Shown in pieces: positions 1 through 9,297 of a stretch of 46,367 nt of DNA (its first letter is position 1; every line of letters starts with the position of its first letter). Made by a program: the position numbers and the translations under genes. The DNA lies in contig CAIVEI010000131.1 in assembly GCA_903904835.1 (NCBI GenBank), positions 1 to 46,367 of the forward strand, in the 5' to 3' direction. The notes under the pieces were generated by a model. That model was not told the DNA's origin. It saw only the letters and a program-made list of their open reading frames with translations, and did not search any database. The DNA comes from an uncultured Schlesneria sp. Its GTDB lineage: Bacteria > Planctomycetota > Planctomycetia > Planctomycetales > Planctomycetaceae.

Positions 1-67
1 CGATTGTGAAATCCGAAAAAAGCGCCTCTGCCAATTTTTGTAAAATCGGAACTACCAAGATCTTCAT
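1..67 (-). CDS. N-terminal fragment of an unidentified gene running off the left edge
   Basis: An ATG at 67 on the minus strand is preceded by a near-ideal ribosome site (AAGGAGG, six bases away) and opens a reading frame that stays open to the window edge. Only about 22 residues are visible, beginning MKILVVPILQKLAEAL. That is too little to assign a family. The strong ribosome site is the main reason to call a gene. It is transcribed leftwards, away from the rest of the window. Confidence 0.5.
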   Translation of the reverse strand, partial: MKILVVPILQKLAEALFSDFTI

Positions 68-679
68 GATCAACCTCCTTAAAGGAGGCGCCCTCATTAC
101 CCACTGATCGACCAATATCCGGACGCTCGTTCTTCTCATGAAGAACGTCCGACCGTTGCATCAGTTTTCGAATGAAAACAGGAGAGCGGTGCTCAACCCC
201 GCGAATGAGGATGCCTTTCATCAAACGGTCGAGAGCACGCGTCTCGACCTGCCTGCGAGGTTAGCTGTCGGGCTGGAGCTTGAAAGTGCTCTGTTGGAGA
301 GGCGATTGTTATCGCTTCACAACTACGCCCCGAAGGTTGCTCGTCATTGAGCCACCAAATCTGGTTCCCCCGCTCTCACACCGACATGTGAGACTCGGCT
401 TCATCGAAAGAGATCCTAACGAATCGCTTGAAGGGGTGAACGCACAGGAGCGAACGGCGTTCCATCGTCAAACGTCCATGCCGGGCATTCACTTACGATC
501 TTGTAAAGATTAGAAAAAAGTTGAGCTAGACAGTTGGTCTTTCAAACAAAACGAGCTTTTTGATGCCCTAAAAATTGGTCATCGACGACGTTTTACATTT
601 TGATCCATACAAAGGAAGGTCAAAAACCTCAAACCGATTTCAAGCGTAAGTCAACGCGGAAAGCAAAATTGAAAAGGTT
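68..679. other. spacer without a convincing gene
   Basis: The short plus-strand frames here (138-350, 280-513) overlap each other and have no ribosome site or recognisable residues. A hairpin lies at 121-150, with arms GTTCTTC and GAAGAAC around a TCAT loop, extended by GGAC/GTCC across a bulge. From about 520 to 679 the DNA is AT-richer, as expected between two leftward genes. No RNA gene was recognised. Confidence 0.5.
74..88. promoter_or_regulatory. palindrome containing the ribosome site of the left-edge gene
   Basis: CCTCCTT-A-AAGGAGG is a 15-base palindrome with one central base. The minus-strand copy of AAGGAGG is the ribosome site of the gene starting at 67. In RNA the 5' arm could pair with and hide this site. 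A regulatory role is inference. Confidence 0.35.
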
Positions 680-1090
680 TTAATTATTGCCATCGAGCTG
701 TGAGAGATTGCCAGCGGACGATTGAAAAATCTTTCGAGTCCGCCTCTCGGCTTCGGTTAACGGGTCGCGGCGTTTCAGGTCTTCAAGATTTGCCAAACAG
801 ACACGACAACCAATGATCTCAAGATGAAACTGCAAATATTTTGATAACCCGTCGCCTAGCCGGCTATCAACGTACGCTGCCCAGACTGCTCGTGGCGGGC
901 AACTCAGTCGATGCTGCCGCCAGAGTTCCCCGACGCTGAAGTTTCCCTGGTCTCGCTGTAATAACAGCGTCGCCAATCTTTCGCCAAGCGACGAATTCAA
1001 ACGTAACGATTGCTCAATCACAGCGCAAGAGTCCGAAGGAAGACGCTCGTCTGCATAAGCCAATAGTTCATCGTCAGTGAAGTGGGCCAT
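680..1090 (-). CDS. small anti-sigma/zinc-finger-like protein
   Basis: A 136-aa soluble protein starting MAHFTDDELLAYADERL, which resembles the opening of planctomycete anti-sigma-factor-like proteins (FTDDELLxYxDxxL). It has two Cys/His clusters: HRLSC near residue 61-65, and H-x5-C-x2-C (FHLEIIGCRVC) near residues 89-98. These could form a zinc site, although the spacing is not the classical H-x3-C-x2-C. There is no membrane segment. The ATG has GAAGG seven bases upstream. It begins 15 bases after the stop of the mqnD-like gene on the same strand, so the two are probably cotranscribed. Function is not established; a partner sigma factor is not visible here. Confidence 0.65.
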   Translation of the reverse strand: MAHFTDDELLAYADERLPSDSCAVIEQSLRLNSSLGERLATLLLQRDQGNFSVGELWRQHRLSCPPRAVWAAYVDSRLGDGLSKYLQFHLEIIGCRVCLANLEDLKRRDPLTEAERRTRKIFQSSAGNLSQLDGNN

Positions 1091-1105
1091 CTGCCAACCT
1101 TCAGC

Positions 1106-1948
1106 TCAACCAATAAATTCCAGCTTCACGGGATGAGGGATGATTTTTGCCTGATAAGCTCGATCGAGTAGCAGCGTCACCGCTTTTCGGCCGCGGTCTC
1201 CGAAGTCGAGGGTCCAATCATTGACGTACATCCCAACGAATTTATCGGCTTGACTGCGATCCAGATCGCGTCCAAACTGCAACGCATACGCGAGAGCTTC
1301 TGCACGATGATCCAGGGCAAATTGGATACTTTGCTTCAACAGAGTCGTGACTTCACTCATTGCTTTCTGGCCAAGATCGCGTCGAATTGCGTTTCCGCCG
1401 AGCGGTAGCGGCAATCCCGTATCCTTCATCCACCACTTTCCAAGGTCGACGATCAGATGCAATCCATCGTTCTGGTACGTCAGTTGTCCTTCATGGATAA
1501 TCAACCCTGCGTCAACTTTACCTTCGCGAGTCACTGCAAGAATCTCGTCAAAGGGATAGACGACAGGCGTAAAATCGTCACCCAACGCAAGCTTCAATGC
1601 CAGGTACGCCGTTGTCAGCTTTCCGGGGACGGCAATTGTTTTGCCGCGAAAATCATTGAGACTGCCCGGTTGCTTAGCGACAATCATGGGTCCGTAGTCG
1701 TCTCCCATGCTGCAACCACAAGCGCACAGCGCATAGCGGTCGGTCAGGTAGGCATAGCCATGCAAGCTGACGGCAGTCAGTTCCAGTTCACCTCGAAGAG
1801 CCCTTTCGTTCAGGGTCTGAATATCCTGCAATTCATGCGTGAATCGATATGGACCGGTTTCGATTTTGTCTTTGGCCAGTGCATAAAACATGAATGCGTC
1901 GTCAGGATCAGGGCTATGGCCGACGCGAATTAAAGTCTTTTCGGACAT
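1106..1948 (-). CDS. mqnD: 1,4-dihydroxy-6-naphthoate synthase (MqnD-type)
   Basis: 280 aa, a periplasmic-binding-protein-like fold used as an enzyme in the futalosine route to menaquinone. MqnD turns cyclic dehypoxanthine futalosine into 1,4-dihydroxy-6-naphthoate. The family signature HSPDPDDAFMFYAL lies at residues 11-24 and the conserved IHEGQLTYQ near residue 151. GGNAIRRDLG follows, typical of the MqnA/MqnD superfamily. There is no signal peptide, as expected for a cytosolic enzyme. Length matches the family (about 270-285). Other mqn genes are not in this window, so the pathway is scattered. Some planctomycete members are annotated only as 'menaquinone biosynthesis family protein', so the exact step is slightly uncertain. 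Confidence 0.85.
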   Translation of the reverse strand: MSEKTLIRVGHSPDPDDAFMFYALAKDKIETGPYRFTHELQDIQTLNERALRGELELTAVSLHGYAYLTDRYALCACGCSMGDDYGPMIVAKQPGSLNDFRGKTIAVPGKLTTAYLALKLALGDDFTPVVYPFDEILAVTREGKVDAGLIIHEGQLTYQNDGLHLIVDLGKWWMKDTGLPLPLGGNAIRRDLGQKAMSEVTTLLKQSIQFALDHRAEALAYALQFGRDLDRSQADKFVGMYVNDWTLDFGDRGRKAVTLLLDRAYQAKIIPHPVKLEFIG

Positions 1949-2320
1949 CTGTCAATTTCTGGTCTGAAGAACAGGATTTGGCGGAGTCTGATCCGCCGGA
2001 ACTCATTACGGAATCCTAGTGATCCAGCGACGTTGTGACCACTGTAACAGCAGTCCATTACGCTTGATTCAAATCTCCGAGAATGAAATTGCTGCATGGA
2101 AACAAAAATTCACAGAAGGCACGACCTTTTTGCATAAACTAAAGTGGAAAATTGATGTGCTGCCTCGAAAGCCGATGAAATGAAATCATGGGCCGGATAA
2201 CAGTTCCCAGTAATCCAATTGATTCAAAATGAATTTCGGTAACAAAAAATGAGGGAGAACCAATGGCGAGCCGACCGTGTCGAACCTATACTGATTTTTC
2301 GCAAATACCAGGAAAGACCC
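1949..2320. other. divergent intergenic region mqnD / DAHP synthase
   Basis: 372 bases between two outward-facing genes, so both promoters should lie here. It is AT-rich around 2090-2250. I see no clear -35/-10 pair, operator or riboswitch. Confidence 0.4.
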
Positions 2321-3391
2321 ATGACGAATTCGCTACCAAATCAACCGCTGCAAGACGTTCACGTTCGTGAAACGGTGCCCCTTGTTGCCCCTCGCTATCT
2401 GAAACAAGAAGAGACCATCTCTGACGTTGCCGTCAAAACGGTCATTGAGGCTCGGGAGTCCATCAAGAGGATACTTTCAGGCGAAGAATCCCGGTTGATT
2501 GTCGTTGTTGGCCCCTGTTCTATCCATGATCACGTTGCCGCACTTGATTATGCACAGCGGTTAAAGGCGCTTGCTGATCGCGTTAAAGACAAACTGCTTG
2601 TCGTGATGCGGGTCTACTTCGAAAAGCCAAGAACAACCGTGGGATGGAAAGGGTTAATCAACGACCCTCATCTGAATGATACGTTCGACATTGCAACGGG
2701 GTTGCGCATCGGAAGGCGAATCCTTCTGGAAGTCGCCAGCATGGGGCTACCTGCCGCAACAGAATTGTTAGAACCAATCACTCCTCAATACATCGCCGAC
2801 CTGATCTCTCTGACAGCAATCGGTGCTCGAACGACCGAGTCTCCAACTCATCGGCAAATGGCAAGCGGATTATCGATGCCCGTTGGTTTCAAGAATGGAA
2901 CAAATGGAAGCTTGCAAGTTGCGATTGATGCAATGCTGGCGGCACGTTCTCAGCATAGTTTTCTGGGTATCGACAATGACGGCCAGACCTGCATCGTCAA
3001 TACTAATGGAAATCCGTGGGGCTTCCTGATCCTGCGCGGCGGTCAGTCTGGACCGAATTACAACCCTGAAAGTCTCGCGGAAAGTCTGAAACGCCTGAAC
3101 TCAGCAAAGCTTCCTCCACGATTGATGGTTGATTGTAGCCATGCGAATTCCAACAAAGATTATTTGTTGCAGCATGTCTGTTGGGACGATTGCCTGTCAC
3201 AGCGAATTGCCGGCAACAAAAACATTGTTGGCTTAATGCTCGAAAGCAATTTGATGCCCGGCAACCAGCCGCTGACAAGCGATCTGACGAAGCTTCAATA
3301 TGGAGTTTCCATCACAGACGGCTGTATCGGTTGGGAAGAAACAGAACGACTGATTCTTTCCGCACATGAACAGCTTTCTTCCGCCGAATAA
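2321..3391 (+). CDS. aroG: 3-deoxy-7-phosphoheptulonate synthase (DAHP synthase, AroF/G/H class)
   Basis: 356 aa. It condenses phosphoenolpyruvate and erythrose 4-phosphate, the first step of the shikimate pathway. Type I-alpha motifs are present: VVGPCSIHD, the K-P-R-T-x-x-G-W-K-G loop (KPRTTVGWKGLINDP), RTTESPTHRQ, VGFKNGTNG and DCSHANSNK. Cys in GPCSIHD and His in DCSHAN are the usual metal ligands. The open frame extends upstream to 2249, but the ATG at 2321 has AGGAAAG just before it and gives the normal family length (348-356). Which feedback type (Phe, Tyr or Trp) it is cannot be told from sequence alone. It stands alone, with no other aro genes beside it. Confidence 0.95.
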   Translation: MTNSLPNQPLQDVHVRETVPLVAPRYLKQEETISDVAVKTVIEARESIKRILSGEESRLIVVVGPCSIHDHVAALDYAQRLKALADRVKDKLLVVMRVYFEKPRTTVGWKGLINDPHLNDTFDIATGLRIGRRILLEVASMGLPAATELLEPITPQYIADLISLTAIGARTTESPTHRQMASGLSMPVGFKNGTNGSLQVAIDAMLAARSQHSFLGIDNDGQTCIVNTNGNPWGFLILRGGQSGPNYNPESLAESLKRLNSAKLPPRLMVDCSHANSNKDYLLQHVCWDDCLSQRIAGNKNIVGLMLESNLMPGNQPLTSDLTKLQYGVSITDGCIGWEETERLILSAHEQLSSAE

Positions 3392-3554
3392 TCGGTTAAA
3401 AACGCTAATGTTGGGGTTGCCACTGGCGGTAGCGTTGTGCCGTCAGGGTCTTCAACCGGAATTGCCTGCAAAAACGAAGAACACCGGCGAGCGAAGACGC
3501 ACGCCGGTGGCACGCAACCACGCATCTCAGCATTGATGGACTATCAGCGAGCGT

Positions 3555-4481
3555 TCAAACGTCGCAGAGCTTCACTGCTTCGCGAAGCCCGACAAGCGGA
3601 TCGCGGGTCGGAATGAATTCGTGCCCGACGTATCCTTGATAACCGATTTCAATCAGTTTTCTCATGATTGGCGGGTAATTGATTTCCTGCTTGTCATCGA
3701 GTTCCGCTCGACCAGGATTTCCCGCAGTGTGGATGTGTCCGATGACGTCCTTGTGTTGTTCGATCCGACGAATGACGTCGCCGTTCATAATCTGAACGTG
3801 ATAGATGTCGAACAAAACCTTCACTCGTGGCGAACCGACCTTTCGCACGATATCGCATACGTAGTCGATATCGTCTCCCTGGTAGCCAGGATGCCCTTTC
3901 ATCGGATGCGAACCATCACGTGAATTGAGGTGTTCAACGCAGATCGTCACCCCTTTTTTCTCTGCATGTCCTGCGATCTTTTTCAATCCGGCGATACAAT
4001 TCGCCGCTCCTGTTTCGAGCGAGATTTCACCACTCTTCGGATCATCGGCATCGTTCCACTTGTAACCCGTGAAAGCAATCACGCTGGGGACATTTGCCGC
4101 AGCACAGTCGTCGATCATCTTGCTGGTCGTGGCGATGACCTGATCTTGATACCGGGGATTGTTGAATCCTTTCATGAAAGGAGCACCAGGCATACCGTTT
4201 GGCGCGATGGCACAGGTCAGGCCGTGTTTCTTGAGGACATCCCACGTTTCCGGTCCGCAGATTTCAACCGATTGTATTCCCATCCCTTTGGCGATCTGGC
4301 AGGTTTTATCGATATCCCATTTGTCTCCCGCCACATTAAAACACCAGAAGACAACGGAATGCTTGATTCGTCCATTGACCGCAACTTTCTCCGCTGCGGC
4401 GAGAATGGCGTCCTGGCCAACGCTGGCAACCGCTCCAGCGGCAACGGCGGAATGAAGCAAGTCACGGCGAGAAATTGACAT
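3555..4481 (-). CDS. Tat-exported TIM-barrel sugar isomerase/epimerase-like protein (hydroxypyruvate isomerase-like)
   Basis: 308 aa. The N-terminus SRRDLLHSAVAAGAVASVG is a twin-arginine signal, so the protein is folded before export. The rest is an AP-endonuclease-2/xylose-isomerase-like TIM barrel: CVEHLNSRDG, VKVLFDIYHVQIMNGDV, GHIHTAGNPGR and YVGHEFIPTRDP carry the acidic and histidine metal ligands typical of hydroxypyruvate isomerase-like members. The start ATG has AGGAG six bases upstream. It is a single gene; its neighbours are divergent or convergent. Planctomycetes have many such secreted paralogues of unknown substrate, so the enzyme name is only a fold-level call. Confidence 0.88.
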   Translation of the reverse strand: MSISRRDLLHSAVAAGAVASVGQDAILAAAEKVAVNGRIKHSVVFWCFNVAGDKWDIDKTCQIAKGMGIQSVEICGPETWDVLKKHGLTCAIAPNGMPGAPFMKGFNNPRYQDQVIATTSKMIDDCAAANVPSVIAFTGYKWNDADDPKSGEISLETGAANCIAGLKKIAGHAEKKGVTICVEHLNSRDGSHPMKGHPGYQGDDIDYVCDIVRKVGSPRVKVLFDIYHVQIMNGDVIRRIEQHKDVIGHIHTAGNPGRAELDDKQEINYPPIMRKLIEIGYQGYVGHEFIPTRDPLVGLREAVKLCDV

Positions 4482-4741
4482 CGGAAACTCCTGGTTGATT
4501 CAATGAAACGGTTAAAAGAGAGGCATTTCAGTTTTTTAAATCGCAATCGAATCACGGTGCAATTGTCGCAGCCAGATAGGCAGCCACAAAATTGTGACGA
4601 TTGCCCTTCAATGCTCGTGAAACGAATCAAATCGATTTTGATGGAATAATACCGACCCGTCATCGTTGGTGCGAATGAGTTGAGATCGTTAATCTCTCTT
4701 GCAATTGTAAATACCCTACTTTTCAAGAATGGAACATTCCC

Positions 4742-6946
4742 TTGAACACGGGTCACAAACCCTCTCTCGACGGTTGGCCAATCGTTGAAGCGTCATTACG
4801 AGAACCATTGGTTTCGCGATTATCGGAAGGCGAAACGATTGTCGCTTTCATGATTTCTGACATCGATTCCAATCGGTTTTATCGCAAGACGCTTCTTGTT
4901 CTGACAAACCGAAGATTTCTCAGCAATTCGGCGGAAACCGGGTCCCAGGAATGGTCCCTGTCAGATATCGACAAAATCAAAACGAAAGACAGGGCCGGTT
5001 TAGGAACGCTCGAACTGGCAGGTCTTGATCGAAGACTCGCTGTTTGGCATTACACGATTGCGCAGGGGCCGTCGGCGCTGATTCTCGGCGACCGTTTTGA
5101 AGACCAGAAGTCTCAACGAACAATTTCGAATGATATCGTTGAAGATGACGAGATCCCTGAACCGGAGGATCACGAACCCGTTCCAGATACGACAGCACTA
5201 CTAAGGCTTTGGCAATTTGCGAGACCCCACGCTTTTTGGATGGTTGTCGCGCTCTCGATGACGTTGACGGCGGCAGTTGCCGAAGTCAAAACCATCGAAA
5301 TGACGAAGCCGCTGGTCGACCTGTTAAAGAACTACGGGGAAGGCCAGCCTTCGATTCTGAATCAGGCCTTTTATTACCTGGGAATCATGCTGGGATCGGC
5401 AGTGATCGCATGGTTATTGGGATGGGGCCAAGGGGCGATTCTTGCTTGGGTGAGTGAGCGAGTCACTGGCGATCTGCGGCGGCGGACTTACTCGCACCTG
5501 CAAAAACTCTCGCTGGAATACTTCGGAGGCAAGCGGACCGGCGATCTGATGTCACGTATCAGCAGTGACTCTGACCGACTCTGTTCGTTCCTTTCAGACA
5601 GCATCGTTGATTTTACGGCCAATACCATCCTGTTGTTTGTCGTTGCGTATGCCTTGTTTCGTGAAAACTACCAGGTCGCTCTCGTGGCATTGCTTCCCTT
5701 TCCCTTCATCATCTGGCTGATGTACTACGCGCGCGACAAATTACAAACGGGATTCCAAGCCTCAAGCCGTGCCTGGGGAGCAATGTCGAGCGTTTTAGCG
5801 GATACGATTCCCGGCATACGAGTGGTGAAGGCATTCGCGCAGGAAGATCGGGAAATTGAACGGTTTTCAACTGCGAACGAACTGGTTGTGGCCACGAATA
5901 ACCGAGTCAATTCGCTTTGGACATTTTTCTGGCCCTTGATCACGTTTCTCAACCATTTGGGTGTGCTTGTCGTCTGGGTCTCTGGCGTCTGGCTGATCGG
6001 CCGCCGTGATCCACATTTCAGTGTCGGCTCGTTAACGACCGTCGTTCTTCTCAGTGAGAAGTTCTATGGCAAGCTGGAGATGATGAGTCGTATCGTGAAT
6101 GCGTCACAGCGTGCTGCGGCGAGTGCTCAACGGATCTTCGAAATTCTGGATCGTGTCTCAAGTGTCCCTGAACCTGCGAAGCCAGCTCCCCTCGACAAAC
6201 TGCGAGGCGAACTCGAATTCCGACATGTCGGTTTTCGGTATGGTAATCGCAAGGTGATCCGAGATTTCTCATTAAAAATTGCGGCAGGTGAAATGATCGG
6301 ACTCGTCGGCCATACGGGCGCCGGTAAGAGCACGCTGATTAACCTTGTCTGCCGTTTTTTCGACGTTGCTGAAGGGTCTATCCTGGTCGATGGCGTCGAT
6401 ATCCGTAGTTACAAGGTCGAGCCATACCGCAGGAACGTCGGAATCGTGCTTCAAGACCCATTTCTGTTTTATGGTACGATCGCCGAGAACATTGCGTATG
6501 GGCTTCCGAATGCGACCCGGCAACAGATCATTGATGCCGCCAAAGCTGCTCGGGCACACGAATTCATACTTCAGTTGGCGGACGGCTATGATTCGCTCGT
6601 CGGGGAACGTGGTCAGTCATTATCAGGTGGAGAACGCCAACGAATCAGTATCGCACGTGCATTGTTGATCGACCCGCGAATCTTGATCCTGGACGAAGCG
6701 ACGTCAGCGCTTGACTCAACAACGGAGCGCCAAATTCAAGAAGCGCTACAGAATCTCGTGCGAGGGCGGACGACGATCGCGATCGCACACCGTTTAAGTA
6801 CGCTCAGCCAGGCCGATCGAATCATGGTGATCGAACGGGGTCGACTCGTTGAAATTGGAACTCACGATGAGCTACTGAAAATCAACGGGGCATACGCGGC
6901 ACTTCATAAGGCTCAGCAGGAATTAACAAAGGATATTGGGTGGTAA
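4742..6946 (+). CDS. ABC exporter, fused permease and ATPase, with an extra N-terminal domain
   Basis: 734 aa. A type IV (MsbA/MDR-like) half-transporter: about five to six membrane segments between residues 155 and 450, then an ATPase. The Walker A GHTGAGKST lies near 523, the signature LSGGERQ near 626, Walker B LILDEATSALD near 645, and the switch histidine in IAIAHRLST. The EYFGGKRTGDLMSRI stretch is the usual coupling region. About 150 residues precede the first membrane segment. They are soluble and include TLLVLTNRRFLSNS, reminiscent of PH-like domains, and end in an acidic linker. The frame has no ATG near its start; TTG at 4742 is the best choice. Substrate unknown (lipid or drug). 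Confidence 0.9.
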   Translation: MNTGHKPSLDGWPIVEASLREPLVSRLSEGETIVAFMISDIDSNRFYRKTLLVLTNRRFLSNSAETGSQEWSLSDIDKIKTKDRAGLGTLELAGLDRRLAVWHYTIAQGPSALILGDRFEDQKSQRTISNDIVEDDEIPEPEDHEPVPDTTALLRLWQFARPHAFWMVVALSMTLTAAVAEVKTIEMTKPLVDLLKNYGEGQPSILNQAFYYLGIMLGSAVIAWLLGWGQGAILAWVSERVTGDLRRRTYSHLQKLSLEYFGGKRTGDLMSRISSDSDRLCSFLSDSIVDFTANTILLFVVAYALFRENYQVALVALLPFPFIIWLMYYARDKLQTGFQASSRAWGAMSSVLADTIPGIRVVKAFAQEDREIERFSTANELVVATNNRVNSLWTFFWPLITFLNHLGVLVVWVSGVWLIGRRDPHFSVGSLTTVVLLSEKFYGKLEMMSRIVNASQRAAASAQRIFEILDRVSSVPEPAKPAPLDKLRGELEFRHVGFRYGNRKVIRDFSLKIAAGEMIGLVGHTGAGKSTLINLVCRFFDVAEGSILVDGVDIRSYKVEPYRRNVGIVLQDPFLFYGTIAENIAYGLPNATRQQIIDAAKAARAHEFILQLADGYDSLVGERGQSLSGGERQRISIARALLIDPRILILDEATSALDSTTERQIQEALQNLVRGRTTIAIAHRLSTLSQADRIMVIERGRLVEIGTHDELLKINGAYAALHKAQQELTKDIGW

Positions 6947-6972
6947 CGTTCCTCGCCAATTTGCAGGGTTAA

Positions 6973-8283
6973 TCAGCCCGAAGTCTGTTGAATTGTATTC
7001 CAGGGCAAACGGGGTCGAATCACAGGCCCCGTCCAATTTCCAAAGTATTCTTCTCGCATAGCGCCCGTGTCATGAACGTCGAAGGTCAGAACCGATTCTT
7101 CAAGAATCGTGGTCTTCTGCGGAACTCGACCGACGATTGCCGAGATGACATACCGACCTTCATTGAGAAAATTGCCGGGGATTACGCACGTTGATTCATA
7201 AAGGCCGGCCGGTTGTGGTGTTCCATACCACGGATCGTCAGTCGAACTGATCGCTCGAACGTTAGACGTCGCAAGCACAAACGTTCCATTCGAATCTTTT
7301 AACCAAAGTGCTGTGTAGAGTTGCTGGTCTGGAACAAGATTCCAATAGCTGATCTGGATTCCAATCTCTTTGGCGATATCCACATCTGCTGTGGGTCCGT
7401 CGTTCCCCTCTTGAACAATTCTCACAGCATGTAATCGAACCATTTCCGTCCCCGGCGCCGCATCAGGAGTCAGCCAGACGACTTCGCCAGACGCCGATCT
7501 GACTTTTGCCAGATACTGTTTGACAACGTCGGTTGGATGACCAACTGCCGTAACGCGACCGGCATCGAGAAGAATAGCCTGCTGGCAAAGATTCGTGATC
7601 ACCGGAAGACTATGCGATACGATCAGGACCGTCTTTCCCTGCCGACTGGCGGCACCCATCTTTCCCATGCATTTTTGCTGAAACGCCGCATCGCCGACTG
7701 CGAGAACTTCATCAACAATCAGGATCTCGGGCTCCAGATGAGCTGCGACAGCAAATGCCAGCCGGACATACATACCACTCGAATAATACTTGACGGCTGT
7801 ATCGAGAAATTTCTCGACTTCCGAAAAAGCGACAATTTCGTCAAATTTCTTTCGAATTTCCTGTCGGGTCATCCCGAGAACAGCGCCGTTCAGATAGATG
7901 TTTTCACGACCCGTCAGTTCGGGATGAAATCCCGTACCAACTTCCAGAAGACTGCCGACACGCCCATGTAATTCGATTCGCCCTTGAGTTGGACGAGTAA
8001 TCCGTGAAAGAAGCTTGAGAAGCGTACTCTTGCCAGCTCCGTTACGACCGATGAATCCCAAAACCTCGCCTTGTTTGACTTCAAAGGAGACGTCTTTTAA
8101 TGCCCAAAAGGTGTCGTTTTCCTGTAATGGACTTTTCGTTCCAGGTCTGAATAATCGCTTCGGAAGGTAAGCGATATTTTTCGCGATGTTCTCGAGGAAT
8201 TCAGAAAAACGGTGATACGAAAGGCGATGTCCAAGCCGGAACGACTTTGACAAGCCCTCAACCCGTATGGCCAGATCTTTCAC
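6973..8283 (-). CDS. polysaccharide/teichoic-acid-type ABC transporter ATPase (Wzt-like) with C-terminal substrate-binding domain
   Basis: About 436 aa, the ATP-binding half of an O-antigen/polysaccharide exporter. Walker A GRNGAGKST lies near residues 79-87, the diagnostic signature YSSGMYVRLAFAVA near 167, Walker B ILIVDEVLAVGD near 187, and the H-loop IVSHS. Roughly the last 150 residues form a beta-rich domain like the Wzt carbohydrate-binding domain, ending in GNWTGPVIRPRLPW. The frame opens with TTG at 8304, but the GTG at 8283 has AGGA seven bases upstream and is preferred. The usual permease partner (Wzm) and glycosyltransferases are absent from the window. It converges on the ABC exporter, with 26 bases between the stops. 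Confidence 0.88.
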   Translation of the reverse strand: MKDLAIRVEGLSKSFRLGHRLSYHRFSEFLENIAKNIAYLPKRLFRPGTKSPLQENDTFWALKDVSFEVKQGEVLGFIGRNGAGKSTLLKLLSRITRPTQGRIELHGRVGSLLEVGTGFHPELTGRENIYLNGAVLGMTRQEIRKKFDEIVAFSEVEKFLDTAVKYYSSGMYVRLAFAVAAHLEPEILIVDEVLAVGDAAFQQKCMGKMGAASRQGKTVLIVSHSLPVITNLCQQAILLDAGRVTAVGHPTDVVKQYLAKVRSASGEVVWLTPDAAPGTEMVRLHAVRIVQEGNDGPTADVDIAKEIGIQISYWNLVPDQQLYTALWLKDSNGTFVLATSNVRAISSTDDPWYGTPQPAGLYESTCVIPGNFLNEGRYVISAIVGRVPQKTTILEESVLTFDVHDTGAMREEYFGNWTGPVIRPRLPWNTIQQTSG

Positions 8284-8481
8284 AGAGGCATCCTGATGAC
8301 ACAAAAATACGTGAATTCACTAACAATTGACCGTCATTCCCCGAATTGCCTCGGACGCAAGAAGACCTGACGGATTAAATCGATCATGTACAGGCCTTTC
8401 GATATCAAGGCGTCGAATAGCTTCCCCGTAGCGATCAAACTTCGCAATGGAGAATGGGGATTCGGACCGAAGAAAAGAAAT

Positions 8482-8506
8482 AGGGCACGCCACAAAAGCA
8501 TGCCCT
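8482..8506 (-). terminator. rho-independent terminator of the cytochrome c gene
   Basis: On the minus strand a nine-base-pair stem, AGGGCATGC/GCGTGCCCT (one G-T pair), with a seven-base loop is followed by ATTTCTTTT. It lies 22 bases after the stop codon of the cytochrome gene. Confidence 0.8.
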
Positions 8507-8528
8507 TTTTCTTTCGGACGAGCACGGT

Positions 8529-8945
8529 TTACTTCTTGTGAGCCTTGTGACACGCAGCACACGAACCGGTAACCACTTTAAATGCCTCTTGCGCGCCGGC
8601 ATAATCTTTTGCTTCGATCTTGGTCAGGACAGTAGCACTGCCGTCTCGAAGTGCTTTAGATGCGTTTGCCCATTCGGCGTCGGGGCACCGCCCGTCGTCC
8701 ATAAGGATAAAGCTGGATTCATTAAGTAAAGCAGCTTTGGTCGCGAGTTCATCCCAAGCTTTATCGTCGGCAGGAGCCGCTTTCAGACCTTCGCCAATGC
8801 CGGCACAATTCGGCTTGATCAAACCTGACATCATCTGTTTTGTTGTTAAAACTCGAGTCTTCCCCTTTTTCACCTGGGCTGAAGCAACTGCCGAGAGCAC
8901 CGAGACAATCCCGACAATCATGACGACGCAGAACAACCGTTTCAT
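8529..8945 (-). CDS. secreted class II-like cytochrome c (C-terminal CxxCH)
   Basis: 138 aa. A Sec signal peptide (MKRLFCVVMIVGIVSVLSAVASA) is followed by a helical domain and a single heme site CAACHKAHKK at the extreme C-terminus, the arrangement of cytochrome c'/c556-type (class II) proteins. Two further cysteines (PNCAG, GRCPD) could form a disulfide. The frame extends to 9005, but the ATG at 8945 has GAGGAG upstream and begins the signal peptide exactly. A strong terminator follows, so this is a single-gene transcript. The likely role is periplasmic electron transfer or gas/ligand binding; the partner is unknown. Confidence 0.85.
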   Translation of the reverse strand: MKRLFCVVMIVGIVSVLSAVASAQVKKGKTRVLTTKQMMSGLIKPNCAGIGEGLKAAPADDKAWDELATKAALLNESSFILMDDGRCPDAEWANASKALRDGSATVLTKIEAKDYAGAQEAFKVVTGSCAACHKAHKK

Positions 8946-9297
8946 TAAGTCTGTCTCCTCGATAGAACCAAATAGATTGGGACGAGCGTTTGCGGTGTTG
9001 CTCATGCAACAGAATTAGTCGCGAAGGAAGTTGCTCGCCACAAAACACGCAAATGTGGACATCAATATCCACTTGTCGTGTCCGTCAATCTACCGAGTGA
9101 AAAAAGAAATGCAACCACAACAGCAATCGATCGCTCATGAGATGGAACGTACACCGGTGGTCTCGTATCATCCCATTTTGTCAGCCATCGCAAATTTCGA
9201 CATGAGATGCTGTGGAATTTAAAAATCACTGTTTTCATGCAATTTCTATCTTCAGTTTCCTTTCGGGTGATTCCTCAACCAAACAAGGGCTATTTCC
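8946..9297. other. divergent intergenic region cytochrome c / Nudix-like
   Basis: 352 bases between divergent genes. No RNA gene or clear operator seen. Short frames here (9031-9222) lack a ribosome site and family features. Confidence 0.4.

Noticed and set aside
138-513. Two short plus-strand frames near the left edge
   Set aside because: They overlap in different phases, start within a hairpin, lack ribosome sites and resemble no family.
8320-8562. 80-aa and 63-aa minus-strand frames after the cytochrome gene
   Set aside because: They overlap the cytochrome terminator and each other. No family features.
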